A stretch of 64,000 bases of DNA from NCBI RefSeq assembly GCF_024172185.1, contig NZ_JAMZEC010000001.1, positions 2,108,001 to 2,172,000 on the forward strand, written 5' to 3'. Both the position numbers and the translations under genes were made by a program. Each line of letters begins with the position of its first letter. Position 1 is the stretch's first letter. The DNA comes from Nonomuraea roseoviolacea subsp. carminata. Lineage in GTDB: Bacteria; Actinomycetota; Actinomycetes; Streptosporangiales; Streptosporangiaceae. This document shows, in pieces, positions 29,008-41,360 of this stretch. Under the pieces are notes generated by a model that saw nothing but the letters and a program-made list of their open reading frames with translations, made no database searches and had not been told where the DNA came from.

Positions 29008-30171
29008 GCCTCACCGGCATGGGACCGGCCGAGACGCGGCAGTCGGCGCCCGCCTCGCCCACGGCCCGCTCCATGTGGCGGGCGAGCCGGATGGCGATCC
29101 TGCTCGGCCTGCTCGTCGTGGCCGCCGCCGTCGTCACCGTCGCCCTCGGCGGCGGGGCCGCCCCGTCGCGCCGGCTCGACCCCGACGACACCTCCCTCGA
29201 CGGCTCCAGGGCGCTGGCCCAGCTCCTGCGCGCCCGCGGCGTGAGCGTGGACCGGGCCGACTCGGTGACGCGCGCCCGCGAGCTCGCGAAGGGCGGCGAC
29301 CGGCTGCTGCTGGTCACCGACACGAGCTTCGTCCTGGACCCGGCCGGGGTGGCCGCCATCCCCGGCGACCGGGTCGTGGTGGGCGACCTCTACCGCCTCG
29401 ACCTGCTCGCCCCGGGCGTGCGCAGCTCCGCGCAGGTCGGGCAGCGCTCGCGCGAGCCGGAGTGCCCGCTGCCCGCCGCGAGGGCCGCGGGCAGCGCCTT
29501 CATGGGCGGCGCGGCCTTCACCGTCCCGCGCGGCGCGACCGGCTGCTACCCGGCCGGCGACGACGGCTGGACCCTGGTCAGCCTGCCCAACGCGGGCGGC
29601 ACGACCACGGTCGTCGGCGACGGCGCGTTCATGACCAACCGGCGCCTGGCCGAGGACGGCAACGCGGCGCTCGCGCTCGATCTGCTGGGCACGGCCAAGG
29701 CCGTCACCTGGCTGGTCGAGCCCCCGGAGGAGGACACGGTGGCGGGCCCCGCCGGGCAGTCGGTCTACGACCTGATGCCGCCGGGCGTCCCCTGGGCCGT
29801 GGCCATGGCGGCCGTGGCCGTGCTGGTCACCGGCCTGTGGCGGGGCAGGCGGCTCGGCCCGGTGGTGACCGAGCGGCTGCCGGTCGTGGTGCGGGCCGCC
29901 GAGACCGTCGAAGGGCGCGGGCGGCTGTACCGGGCCAGGCGCGCGCGGGGCCGCGCGGCCGACGTGCTGCGGGCCGGCGCGATCGACCGGCTCCTCCCCC
30001 GGCTCGGGCTGGCGCCCGACGCGGGCCGCGACGAGGTCGTCGCGGCCGTCGCCGCGCGCACCGGTCACGCCCCGGGCCAGGTCGGCGCCGCCCTGTACGG
30101 ACCGGAACCCGCCGACGACGCCGGGCTCGTCGCCCTGGCCCACTACCTGGACTCCATCGAAAGGACGGTCG

Positions 30172-30182
<11 letters not shown>
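29004..30182 (+). CDS. DUF4350 domain protein
   Basis: 392 residues. A membrane helix near 30-50 is followed by the extracytoplasmic DUF4350 domain (DDTSLDGSRALAQLLRARGVSV and VVVGDGAFMTNRRLAEDGNAAL), a second helix near 255-275, and a cytoplasmic C-terminal domain (RARRARGRAADVLRAGAIDRLL). DUF4350 proteins look like inactive hydrolase/GATase-like folds and occur with MoxR and DUF58. The end overlaps the moxR start by 11 nt. Confidence 0.85.
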
Positions 30183-31151
<969 letters not shown>

Positions 31152-31152
<1 letters not shown>

Positions 31153-32525
31153 TGGCTCTGACGGGACGCGCCGCGCTGGTCGCGGCGCTCGGCGTCGTGG
31201 TGGTGCTGGTCGCGCCCCGGCCGGGGTCGGCCCTGGCCGGGGTGTGCCTGGTGCTGGCCGCGGCGATCCTGGTGGACCTCGCGCTGGCGGGGTCCGTCCG
31301 GCCGCTGCGCTTCCACCGCTCCGGCGAGACGCTCGTGCGGCTCGGTCAGCGGGCCACGGTGGAGCTGGTCGTGGAGAACCCGGGCTCGCGCCGGGTCCGC
31401 GGCGTGCTGCGCGACGCCTGGCCGCCGTCGGCGGGGGCGTCGCCGCGGGTGATGCGGCTGGACGTGCCGCCGGGCGAGCGGCGCCGGCTCACCGTGACGC
31501 TCACCCCGACCCGGCGCGGCGACCGCGAGTCCGTGGCGGTGACCGTACGCTCCGTCGGCCCGCTCGGGCTGGCCGCGCGCCAGGGCCGCCACCGCTCGCC
31601 GTGGGCGGTGCGCGTGCTGCCGCCGTTCCTGTCGCGCAAGCACCTGCCCGCCCGGCTGGCGCGGCTGCGGGAGCTGGAGGGCCGGCATCCGGCGCTCGTG
31701 CGCGGCCAGGGCACCGAGTTCGACTCGCTGCGCGAGTACGTGGTGGGCGACGACGTGCGCTCGATCGACTGGCGGGCCACCGCCCGCCGCCACGACGTGG
31801 TCGTCCGGACCTGGCGGCCAGAGCGGGACCGGCGGGTGCTGATCGTCCTCGACACCGGCCGCACCTCGGCGGGCCGGGTGGGCGAGGCGCCGATCCCGCT
31901 GGCCGGGGCCCCCGCCGACGGAGGCGGGCCGGGGAGCGGGCGCGGGGCGCGGCCGGTGCCCGGCTGGCCGCGGCTCGACTGGTCGATGGACGCGGCGCTG
32001 CTGCTGAGCGCGCTCGCCGCCCGCGCCGGCGACCGGGTGGACTTCCTCGCCCACGACCGTGCGGTACGCGCCTGGGTGTCGGGCGCCTCCCGCACCGAGC
32101 TGCTGTCGTCGCTGGTCAACGCGATGGCGCCGATCGAGGCGGAGCTGGTGGAGGCCGACTCGCGCGGCATGGTGTCCGCGATCCTGGCCCGGGCCAAGCG
32201 GCGCTGCCTGGTCGTGCTGCTGACCGACCTCAACGCGGCCGCGCTGGACGAGGGGCTGATGCCGGTGCTGCCGCAGCTCTCCTCCCGTCACCTGGTGCTG
32301 GTCGCCGCCGTCTCCGACCCGCGGGTGGCGGACATGGCGGCGCGCAAGGGCACGGCCGAGGAGGTGTACGACGCGGCGGCGGCCGAGCGCACCCGGCTGG
32401 ACCGGCGCCGGATCACCGCGCGGCTGCGGCGGCACGGAGTCGAGGTGGTGGACGCGCCGCCGGACGACATCGCGCCCGCCCTGGCCGACGCGTACCTCGC
32501 GCTCAAGGCGGCGGGCCGCCTCTAG
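31152..32525 (+). CDS. DUF58 domain protein (VWA-like)
   Basis: 457 residues. Two N-terminal hydrophobic helices (about 6-25 and 27-45) anchor it; the DUF58 signature GTEFDSLREYVVGDDVRSIDW lies near 190-210 and is followed by a VWA-like fold with VLIVLDTGRTSAG. A Gly/Arg-rich insertion of about 25 residues follows this. It is the last gene of the operon and the usual partner of MoxR; role in the envelope unknown. Confidence 0.9.
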
Positions 32526-32591
32526 CCCTCGCCCACGAGAGCGCCGGAGCAGGGCGTCAGGCGGCGCTGAGGGCGACGCCAGAGGCGGGCG

Positions 32592-33584
32592 TCAGGCGCT
32601 GGGGGCGACGTCGGGGGCGTGCTCGATGTCGCCCGTCTCGTCCCGGCGGGCGGCCCGCCGCCCGAAGACCAGCACGTACGCGATGAACACCGCCTCGGCC
32701 AGCACCCCGATGCCGATGCGCGCCCAGGTCGGCAGCCCCGACGGCGTGACGAACGCCTCGATCAGCCCCGACGCGAACAGCACCACGACCAGCCCGAGCG
32801 CCACGCTCATCACGGCCCGCCCCTGCTCGGCCAGCGCCTCGGCGCGCCTGCGCGGCCCCGGGTCGATGACCGTCCAGCCCAGCCGCATGCCGACGGCCGC
32901 CGCGAGGAAGACCGCGGTCAGCTCCAGCAGCCCGTGCGGGGTGATCAGGCCGAAGAAGATGTCGAGCTTGCCGCGCGAGGCCATGAGGCCGCCGGAGACG
33001 GCGACGTTGGCGGCGTTCTGCCACAGCACGTACGGGATGGGCAGCCCGAGGAAGACGGCGTAGACGATGACCTGGGCCGACACCCACGCGTTGTTGATCC
33101 ACACCCGGCCGGCGAACGACGCGGCGGGATTCTCGGAGTAGTAGTCGGCGAAGTCGTGCTCGACGAGCCGCTTGATCTCCTCGGGGCCGGCGATCGCGGC
33201 CTGCACCTGCGGGTCGCCGGCGATCCACGCGCCCATGACCCACGACACGGCGAGGAACACCACGGCGGTGGTGAGCCACCACCACCGCGCCCGGTAGGCC
33301 ACCACGGGGAACGAGACGGTCGCGAACCTGGCCAGCTCGCGCCAGGCCGGCGCGTGCGCCCCGGTGACGGCCGACCTGGCGCGGGCGACCAGCGCGGACA
33401 ACCGGCCGGCCAGCATCGCGTCGGCCGACGACGAGCGCACGATCGACAGGTGGGTGGACACCCGCTGGTAGAGGTCGACCAGCTCGTCCACCTCGGCCCC
33501 GCTCAGGGACTTGCGGTGCTTGACGAGATGGTCGAGCCGGTCCCAGGTCGCCCGGTGCGCCGTGACGAACGCGTCGATGTCCAC
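32592..33584 (-). CDS. SpoIIM-like stage II sporulation membrane protein
   Basis: 330 residues: a soluble N-terminal helical region (MDIDAFVTAHRATWDRLDHL) then four to five membrane segments with FFGLITPHGLLELTAVF, typical of the SpoIIM/DUF95 family. In actinomycetes this protein is found beside MoxR, DUF58 and RDD genes, not in a sporulation operon, so a septation role is inference. It is convergent with the DUF58 gene and divergent (51 bp) from the RDD gene. A partial copy of its 3' end lies just downstream. Confidence 0.88.
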   Translation of the reverse strand: MDIDAFVTAHRATWDRLDHLVKHRKSLSGAEVDELVDLYQRVSTHLSIVRSSSADAMLAGRLSALVARARSAVTGAHAPAWRELARFATVSFPVVAYRARWWWLTTAVVFLAVSWVMGAWIAGDPQVQAAIAGPEEIKRLVEHDFADYYSENPAASFAGRVWINNAWVSAQVIVYAVFLGLPIPYVLWQNAANVAVSGGLMASRGKLDIFFGLITPHGLLELTAVFLAAAVGMRLGWTVIDPGPRRRAEALAEQGRAVMSVALGLVVVLFASGLIEAFVTPSGLPTWARIGIGVLAEAVFIAYVLVFGRRAARRDETGDIEHAPDVAPSA

Positions 33585-33635
33585 CCGACCATTGTGGCCG
33601 GTCGATCAGCGGGCCATTGCCGTTAGGCTCCACAT

Positions 33636-34673
33636 ATGTCTGAGGTCGTGACCGGGGACGCGGTCGTCGTCGAGGTGCGGGTGGCGCAGCTCCCGTCCCG
33701 TGCGCTGGCGCTCGCCATCGACATGATCGTGCAGGTGACGCTGCTGGTCGGCGCGCTCGTCGCGGTGCAGGCGTTCGCGATCGTCAGCGACCCGGCGCTG
33801 CTCGCCGCGGTCATGATCATCTTCACGGTGCTGGTGCTGGTCGGCTATCCAGTGATCTTCGAGACGGCCACCCGGGGGCGCAGCCTCGGCAAGCTGGCGC
33901 TGGGCCTGCGGGTCGTGGGCGACGACGGCGGGCCGGAGCGGTTCCGGCAGGCGCTGTTCCGGGGGCTGGCGGGCATGCTGGAGATCTGGGCGTTCACGGG
34001 GGCGCCGGCGCTGATCTCCTCGCTGGTCTCGCAGCGGGGCAAGCGGCTGGGCGACGTGTTCGCCGGCACGATCGTGATCGCCGAGCGGGCGCCGCGCGAC
34101 AACGGCCACCTCATCGTCATGCCGCCGCCGCTCGCGGCGTGGGCGGCGACGCTGGAGCTGTCGCAGCTTCCCGAGGAGGCGGCGACGGCCGCCCGGCAGT
34201 ACCTGCTGCGCTGGCACGACCTCGCGCCCGCCGTGCGGCACGAGATGGGGGTGCGCATCGCCACGCAGGTCGCCGCGTACGTCTCGCCCGCGGCCCCGGC
34301 GGGGGTGCCGCCGCACGCGTACCTGAGCGCCGTGCTGGCCGAGCGGCGGCGGCGCGAGGAGATCCGGCTGGCCCGCGTGGCGGGCCCCTGGGGCCCGCAG
34401 GGGCCCCGGCCTCACCTGCCGCCGCACCCCGCACCACCGCAGCCTTACGGGACCCCGCAGCCTTACGGAGCCCCTCAGCCGTACGGGACTCCGCAGCCTT
34501 ACGGGGCCCCTCAGCCTTATGGGGCCCCGCCGCCCGCCGCGCCCTCGCAGCCGGTCGCGGCTCCTCAGGGATCCCCTGCGCCGCAGGGGTTCCCGCCCCC
34601 GCCGCCCTTCACGCCGGAGCCGCCCTCCGAGGGGCCGCGGAGCACGCCCGGAGGGTTCGCCCCTCCGCAGTGA
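33636..34673 (+). CDS. RDD-family membrane protein with Pro-Tyr-Gly repeat tail
   Basis: 345 residues. The RDD domain (about 18-150) starts LPSRALALAIDMIVQV with the conserved Arg-Asp pattern, has two to three membrane helices and the TRGRSLGKLALGLRVV motif. A soluble region follows, then from about residue 255 a disordered tail with five PYG(T/A)PQ repeats and further Pro/Gln. RDD proteins are of uncertain function; some are ion antiporters. ATG start. Confidence 0.88.
   Translation: MSEVVTGDAVVVEVRVAQLPSRALALAIDMIVQVTLLVGALVAVQAFAIVSDPALLAAVMIIFTVLVLVGYPVIFETATRGRSLGKLALGLRVVGDDGGPERFRQALFRGLAGMLEIWAFTGAPALISSLVSQRGKRLGDVFAGTIVIAERAPRDNGHLIVMPPPLAAWAATLELSQLPEEAATAARQYLLRWHDLAPAVRHEMGVRIATQVAAYVSPAAPAGVPPHAYLSAVLAERRRREEIRLARVAGPWGPQGPRPHLPPHPAPPQPYGTPQPYGAPQPYGTPQPYGAPQPYGAPPPAAPSQPVAAPQGSPAPQGFPPPPPFTPEPPSEGPRSTPGGFAPPQ
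34438..34528 (+). repeat. 18-bp tandem repeat encoding PYG(T/A)PQ
   Basis: Five units of about 18 bp (CAGCCTTACGGGACCCCG and variants) in the RDD gene tail. Frame-preserving low-complexity expansion. Confidence 0.9.
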
Positions 34674-34728
34674 GCGCCCGCCGGCCGGGAAGGGGGGCCG
34701 CCGCGAGGTGGCCCCTGGCAGGGCCGTC

Positions 34729-36084
34729 CTACTGGGTCTGCGGGTTGAGGACCTTCAGTCGCTTCCCGGCCGCCGACGCCGTGCGCGGGTCGGTGATGCG
34801 CAGCACGTCCAGCCCCTTCTGGATGTCGCTGCTGTAGATGTGGCCGTTGTAGTAGTACGCCGACCACGAGCCGCCGAAGTCGCGCGGCGAGAGCGGCCCC
34901 CGGTCGAAGTAGCCGATCTCCTGGGGCTTGGCCGCGTCGGTGAAGTCGATGACGGACACGCCGCCCTGGTACCACGCCTGGACCATGATGTCGCGGCCCT
35001 TGGCCGGGATCAGCGAGCCGTTGTGGGCGACGCAGTTCTCGCCGGCGCTCTGGTGCCGCGGGATCTTGAAGTACGCCTGCTTGACGAGCTGACCGCCCGT
35101 GACGGTGTAGATGGCGTCCGCGCCGCGCTGCGGGCCGACGGCCTGGGTGCAGACGGCGCCGAGGCCGCCGCCGAGCTCGTCGGTGAAGACGACCTTGTCA
35201 CCGGTGGCGTTGAAGGTGGCCGAGTGCCAGAACGCGAAGTTGTCGTCGGTCACCCGGGCGGTGACCTTCGGGCGCTCGCGGTCGGAGATGTCCATCAGCA
35301 CGCCGTCGCCCATGCAGGCGCCCGCGGCGAGGTTCTTGCTCGCGAAGACCGTGATGTCGTGGCAGCCGCTGGTGGGCGCGAGGAGCGTCTCCTGCTTCTC
35401 GTTGCCGCCCTCGGGGAAGAGCACGGGCTTGGCGACCACCTTGGCGGTCGTGGGGCGGTCCAGCGGCACCTTGACGATGGAGATGCTGTCGTGGGGCGGC
35501 TTGCAGTGCGGGAAGTCGTTCTGCGGCCCGTACGAGGACACGTACAGGTAGACCGCCTTGCCCGTCTTGTCGGGCACGAGGGTGTTGGTGTGCGAGCCGC
35601 AGTCGGTCCTGACGGACTTGATGTACTTCGGGCGGGCCTTGTCGGAGATGTCGAAGATCCGGATGCCCTCCCACGCCGACTTGAACGCCGGCGACGTCGG
35701 CTCGGCGCGGCAGGAGTCGCCCTTGACCGGGTCGTCCACCGACAGGAACAGCAGGTCGCCGTGGACCGACACGTCGTTCTGGCCGCCGGGGCAGGAGACG
35801 CGGCTCACCACGGCCGGCTTGGCCGGGTTCTTGATGTCGTAGACGGTGAAGCCGTAGTAGTTGCCCTGGTAGGCGTAGCGCCCCTGGAAGGCCAGGTCCG
35901 TGCTGTAGGCGTCGGACGCGGTGAAGCCGCCCTGCTTGGGGACGGTGGCCACGTGCTTGATATTCGAGCTGGTCCTGGCGCCGTCGTCGCGGGCCTGGGC
36001 CGCGGATGTCGCGAGACCCAGCACCGCTCCCGTCAGCACGAGGACACGGCCCAGCTTGAGGGCACGGCCGATTCTGGACGCCAC
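34729..36084 (-). CDS. Secreted LVIVD-repeat protein, copy 1
   Basis: 451 residues with a signal peptide (GRVLVLTGAVLGLATSAAQA), then a beta-propeller-like protein made of LVIVD-type blades (YYGFTVYDIKNPAKP, GIRIFDISDKARPKY, GVSVIDFTDAAKPQEIGYF). Conserved Cys and His-containing motifs are SGCHDIT, ACMGDGV and NCVAHNGSLIP. No enzyme activity is assigned. GTG at 36084 is chosen because AGGAGG sits 6 nt upstream; an in-frame ATG at 36141 lacks that. It is paralogous to the next gene upstream. Confidence 0.85.
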   Translation of the reverse strand: MASRIGRALKLGRVLVLTGAVLGLATSAAQARDDGARTSSNIKHVATVPKQGGFTASDAYSTDLAFQGRYAYQGNYYGFTVYDIKNPAKPAVVSRVSCPGGQNDVSVHGDLLFLSVDDPVKGDSCRAEPTSPAFKSAWEGIRIFDISDKARPKYIKSVRTDCGSHTNTLVPDKTGKAVYLYVSSYGPQNDFPHCKPPHDSISIVKVPLDRPTTAKVVAKPVLFPEGGNEKQETLLAPTSGCHDITVFASKNLAAGACMGDGVLMDISDRERPKVTARVTDDNFAFWHSATFNATGDKVVFTDELGGGLGAVCTQAVGPQRGADAIYTVTGGQLVKQAYFKIPRHQSAGENCVAHNGSLIPAKGRDIMVQAWYQGGVSVIDFTDAAKPQEIGYFDRGPLSPRDFGGSWSAYYYNGHIYSSDIQKGLDVLRITDPRTASAAGKRLKVLNPQTQ

Positions 36085-36177
36085 AGAGGACCTCCTGGTC
36101 GGGGATGAAGTCAGCCGCCCCACTATCGCAGGAAAAATCATCTTCTGTGGGGTACGGGTGGCGTCCGGGCATGGCGA

Positions 36178-36208
36178 GGGCCGGCCCGCGGAGGAGGCGG
36201 GCCGGCCC
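36178..36208. terminator. Terminator between the two LVIVD genes
   Basis: Perfect 12-bp inverted repeat GGGCCGGCCCGC / GCGGGCCGGCCC with a 7-nt loop, downstream of copy 2 and upstream of copy 1. Confidence 0.75.
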
Positions 36209-36276
36209 CGCGCTCACGAGACCGCCCGGCACGCCGGGCCGGTCACGCCTGTGAGGTCAGCCGGTTCGGGAGAGGG

Positions 36277-37665
36277 TCAGTCGTGGCCCCAGCCGCCTCC
36301 CCGGTACGACTCCTGGGTCTGGACGTTGAGGCGGTCCGTACGGACGCGGTCGGCGCCCCGGACGAGCGGGTCGTCGATCGTGATGATGTCGAGGCCCTGG
36401 TGGAAGTCCGCCGCGTAGATGTTGCCGTTGTAGTAGTACGCCGACCAGATGCCGCCGCCGCTGCCGTCGGCGCGCGGGCCGCGCTCGAAGTAGCCGATCT
36501 CCCTGGGCTTGCTGGAGTCGGTGAAGTCCCAGATCGAGACGCCGCCCATGTACCACGCCTGGACCATGATGTCCTTGCCCTTGACCGGGATCAGCGAGCC
36601 GTTGTGGGCGACGCAGTTCTCGCTGTCGGCCTGGTAGCGGGGGATCTTGAAGTAGCTCTTGAAGACGAGCCCGCGCCGCGTGACGTCGTAGATGGCGTCG
36701 GCGCCCCGGTTCGGGCCGGTGGCCTCGTTGCAGGTGGCGGCGCCGCCGCCGCCGAGCTCGTCGGTGAAGACGACCTTGCGGGCGTCGTTGCTGAACGTCG
36801 CCGAGTGCCAGAAGGCGAAGTTCGGGTCGGTGACCCGGGCGGTGACCTTCGGGTTCAGCCGGTCGGAGATGTCGAACAGCACGCCGTCGCCCATGCAGGC
36901 GCCCGCCGCGATGTCCTTCTCCGCGTACGCGGTGATGTCGTGGCAGCCGCTGGTGGGCAGCAGCAGGCCGGGCTGGGTCTCGTTGCCGCCGTCGGGGAAG
37001 ACGACCGGCGTCGCCGCGACCGCGGCGGCGGTCGGGTCGTCCAGCGGCACCTTGATGATGGAGATCTTGTCGTGCGGCGGCTGGCAGTCGGGGAAGTTCG
37101 CCGCCGGGTTGTACGACGAGACGTACAGGTAGACGTTGTGGCGGCGGTCACGGCCCTTGCCCGGCACCAGGGTCAGGGTGTGGGAGCCGCAGTTCGTCTC
37201 GACCGACTTGATGTACTTGGGGGCGGCCTTGTCGGTGATGTCGAAGATGCGGACGCCTTCCCAGGCCTCCTTGTGGTCGGCCGACAGCGCGGTGCTGTTG
37301 CACGAGTCGTCGCTGCGCGAGCTGTCCACGGCGGTGAAGAGCAGGTTGCCGTAGACGGTGACGTCCATCTGGCTGCCCGGGCAGACGACCGAGCTGACCG
37401 GCTTGGCCTGCTTCGGGTCGCGGACGTCGTAGATGGAGAACCCGCCGTAGTTGCCGACGTACGCGTACCCGCTCTGGAACGCGATGTCGGTGTTGATGGT
37501 GCCCGCGATGGGCGCCGGCTTCGGGATGTTGAGCACGTGGGAGACGTTCGGGCTGGTCACCACGGTGTCGGCCGGAGGGATGTCCGCGGCCGAGGCGGGC
37601 ATCGCCATCGCGCCTAAGGCGACGGCCGCAGCCGCGGCCACGAGACTCCTTCGCAGGGTGAGCAC
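36277..37665 (-). CDS. Secreted LVIVD-repeat protein, copy 2
   Basis: 462 residues, visibly homologous to copy 1 along its whole length, with the same SGCHDIT, ACMGDGV, NCVAHNGSLIP and DIMVQAWY landmarks and the same LVIVD blades. Signal peptide ends MPASA. Copy 2 has a Gly-rich C-terminus (SYRGGGWGHD) that copy 1 lacks. GTG start with GAGGAG upstream. Separate terminators suggest separate transcription. It is divergent from the DUF305 gene across 175 bp. Confidence 0.87.
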   Translation of the reverse strand: MLTLRRSLVAAAAAVALGAMAMPASAADIPPADTVVTSPNVSHVLNIPKPAPIAGTINTDIAFQSGYAYVGNYGGFSIYDVRDPKQAKPVSSVVCPGSQMDVTVYGNLLFTAVDSSRSDDSCNSTALSADHKEAWEGVRIFDITDKAAPKYIKSVETNCGSHTLTLVPGKGRDRRHNVYLYVSSYNPAANFPDCQPPHDKISIIKVPLDDPTAAAVAATPVVFPDGGNETQPGLLLPTSGCHDITAYAEKDIAAGACMGDGVLFDISDRLNPKVTARVTDPNFAFWHSATFSNDARKVVFTDELGGGGAATCNEATGPNRGADAIYDVTRRGLVFKSYFKIPRYQADSENCVAHNGSLIPVKGKDIMVQAWYMGGVSIWDFTDSSKPREIGYFERGPRADGSGGGIWSAYYYNGNIYAADFHQGLDIITIDDPLVRGADRVRTDRLNVQTQESYRGGGWGHD

Positions 37666-37840
37666 TCGGAGGCTCCTCTCGGAGGATAAAGCCTATATAA
37701 ATGACAAAATTCTGACCCGTCGTGTCATCCTGCGCCTAGCGAGCACTATGTCAAGAAATTTGCTGACTTGCCGTATTTACGGGCGGTTGCCGGACCGTCT
37801 ACAGTGCAACGTCGCAACTCCCCGCGGTCAAGGAGGTCGG

Positions 37841-38473
37841 GTGCGCAGCGCACTCATCGTCGGCGCCTGCGCCTTCCTGCTGGTCACCGGCTGCACGGAC
37901 ACCCCCGCGGCGGCTCCGCCGGTCCCCACGGTGACCGACACGGCGCCCGTCCTCGCCCCCGGCAAGCCCGGCGAGGAGGCCCGCACGCTGGCGCCGAGCG
38001 AGGCGGCCACCGCCGTGCCGCCCCAGCGGGCGAACGCGGCCGACGTCCGCTTCATGCAGAACATGATCGTCCACCACCGGCAGGCGCTGGACATGAGCCT
38101 GCTGGCCGGTTCCCGGGCCGAGAGCGACGCCGTCAAGCGGCTGGCCGCCCGCATCAACGACGTGCAGGGCCCCGAGATCGCGATGATGACCGACTGGCTC
38201 AGGGCGCAGGGCCAGCAGGTGCCCGACCACCACGCCGCGCACCAGGGCATGCCGGGGATGGCCACGCCCGAGCAGATGGAGGCCCTGAAGGCGGCCAAGG
38301 GCGCCGCCTTCGACCGCCTGTTCGTCCAGCTCATGACCGCCCACCACCAGGGGGCGCTCACGATGTCGGCCGAGGTCCTCACCAAGGGCTCGCACCAGCG
38401 GGTCCAGGAGATCGCCGAGGACATCTCGGTCAGTCAGTCCGCCGAGATCCGCCGCATGTCGGCCATCCGCTGA
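37841..38473 (+). CDS. DUF305 lipoprotein
   Basis: 210 residues; lipobox LVTGC (Cys18). The DUF305 domain shows two ferritin-like His/Met helices: FMQNMIVHHRQALDMSLLA and LFVQLMTAHHQGALTMSA. DUF305 proteins are often linked to metal, particularly copper, handling at the cell surface. GTG start with AGGAGG 4 nt upstream. The adjacent divergent LVIVD pair may share its regulation. The intergenic DNA contains an AT-rich CTATATAAATGACAAAATTC patch. Confidence 0.88.
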   Translation: MRSALIVGACAFLLVTGCTDTPAAAPPVPTVTDTAPVLAPGKPGEEARTLAPSEAATAVPPQRANAADVRFMQNMIVHHRQALDMSLLAGSRAESDAVKRLAARINDVQGPEIAMMTDWLRAQGQQVPDHHAAHQGMPGMATPEQMEALKAAKGAAFDRLFVQLMTAHHQGALTMSAEVLTKGSHQRVQEIAEDISVSQSAEIRRMSAIR

Positions 38474-38495
38474 GGGACGGCCGCGCCGGTCCCGG

Positions 38496-39731
38496 TCAGG
38501 AGCCGGCGCGCCAGGAGTGCAGGTACGACTCCTGCTCCTCCGTGAGCGCGTCGATGCCGATGCCCGTGGCCGCCAGCTTGAGCCGGGCCACCTCCTGGTC
38601 GATCGACTCGGGCACGTCGTAGACCCCGGGCGCGAGCCCGGCCCGCTCCCCGACGAGCCAGGCCACCGCGAGCGCCTGCGCCGAGAACGACATGTCCATG
38701 ACCGCCGCCGGATGCCCCTCCGCGGCCGTCAGGTTCACCAGGCGGCCCTCGGCCAGCAGCAGCAGCCTCCGGCCGTCGGGCAGCACGTACTCGTCGGTGT
38801 TGGGCCGCACGCCGCGGTGGACCTCGACGGCCAGCTCGTCCAGCGCCCGCACGTCGATCTCCACGTCGAAGTGCCCCGCGTTGGCCAGGATGGCGCCGTC
38901 CTTCATGACGGCCAGGTGCTCGCCCCGGATCACGTCGCGGTTGCCCGTCACGGTGATGAACAGGTCGCCGGCCGCCGCGGCCTCCGCCATGGGCCGCACC
39001 TCGTAGCCCTGCAGGGTCGCGTCGAGCGCCTTGACCGCGTCGATCTCGGTCACCACGACCCGCGCCCCGAACCCCTTGGCCCGCTCCGCCACGCCCCGCC
39101 CGCAGAACCCGAACCCCGCCACCACCACGGTCCGCCCCGCGAGCATGGTGTTGGTGGCCCGCATGATCCCGTCCAGCGTGGACTGCCCGGTGCCGTAGCG
39201 GTTGTCGAACATCCGCTTCGTCCGCGTGTCGTTCACCGCCACGACCGGGAACCGCAGCGCGCCCTCCGAGGCCATCTGCCGCAGCCGGATGATCCCCGTG
39301 GTCGTCTCCTCGCAGCCGCCGCTCACTCCGCCGAGCAGGTCGGTGCGCTCGGTGTGCAACGTGTTGACCAGGTCGCACCCGTCGTCGAGCACCAGGTCGG
39401 GCCCGAGGTCGAGGGCCTGGTGGATGTGCCGGTAATAGGTGGCCCGGTCCACGCCGGCCCGCGCGTGGACCGCGATGCCGTAGCCGCGCAGCGCCTCGGC
39501 CACGTCGTCCTGCGTGGACAGCGGGTTGGAGGCGGCCAGCGCGATCTCGGCGCCGCCCGCCCTGAGCGCGCCCATGAGCACCGCGGTCTCGGCGGTCACG
39601 TGCAGGCACGCGGCGATCCGCAACCCCTCCAGCGGCCGCTCGGCCCCGAACCGCTCCCCGATCGCCGTCAGAACAGGCATCGACCGAGCGGCCCAGGAGA
39701 TCTGCCGCTCACCACTGTCCGAGAGATCCAC
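38496..39731 (-). CDS. Adenosylhomocysteinase family protein, short archaeal-type
   Basis: 411 residues, matching the SAH-hydrolase fold: substrate domain with CLHVTAETAVLM and LDDGCDLVNT, the catalytic VNDTRTKRMFDNRYGTGQS, and the NAD domain with VVVAGFGFCGRGVA. It lacks the roughly 40-residue insertion present in the other copy, so it resembles archaeal/Thermotoga enzymes. Some of that clade act on S-inosylhomocysteine or other S-ribosyl analogues. It ends convergently with the DUF305 gene and lies 192 bp downstream of the canonical ahcY. Confidence 0.87.
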   Translation of the reverse strand: MDLSDSGERQISWAARSMPVLTAIGERFGAERPLEGLRIAACLHVTAETAVLMGALRAGGAEIALAASNPLSTQDDVAEALRGYGIAVHARAGVDRATYYRHIHQALDLGPDLVLDDGCDLVNTLHTERTDLLGGVSGGCEETTTGIIRLRQMASEGALRFPVVAVNDTRTKRMFDNRYGTGQSTLDGIMRATNTMLAGRTVVVAGFGFCGRGVAERAKGFGARVVVTEIDAVKALDATLQGYEVRPMAEAAAAGDLFITVTGNRDVIRGEHLAVMKDGAILANAGHFDVEIDVRALDELAVEVHRGVRPNTDEYVLPDGRRLLLLAEGRLVNLTAAEGHPAAVMDMSFSAQALAVAWLVGERAGLAPGVYDVPESIDQEVARLKLAATGIGIDALTEEQESYLHSWRAGS

Positions 39732-39880
39732 GTGCCAAGCCCCAACCGAAGAACACGGCCAAGAGTGCGCTCGTCACGGCGCGCATGCCGTGAGCCCTCA
39801 CGACCGGCCATGACAGACGGAGGGGACGTCGGCGAGTGCGGGTGACTTGGCCTGCCGTAAAAGAAAATGATCTTAAAACC

Positions 39881-39909
39881 GGCTCCGGAGGGAAAGCCCC
39901 TCCGAAGCC
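39881..39909 (-). terminator. Rho-independent terminator of ahcY
   Basis: Just downstream of the ahcY stop: stem GGCTCCGGAGGG / CCCTCCGAAGCC (one mismatch), 5-nt loop; on the minus strand it is followed by GGTTTTAAGATC, a T-run rare in this genome. Confidence 0.8.
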
Positions 39910-39922
39910 TCGGCACGAGAAA

Positions 39923-41350
<1,428 letters not shown>

Positions 41351-41360
41351 TGTTTCCCCT

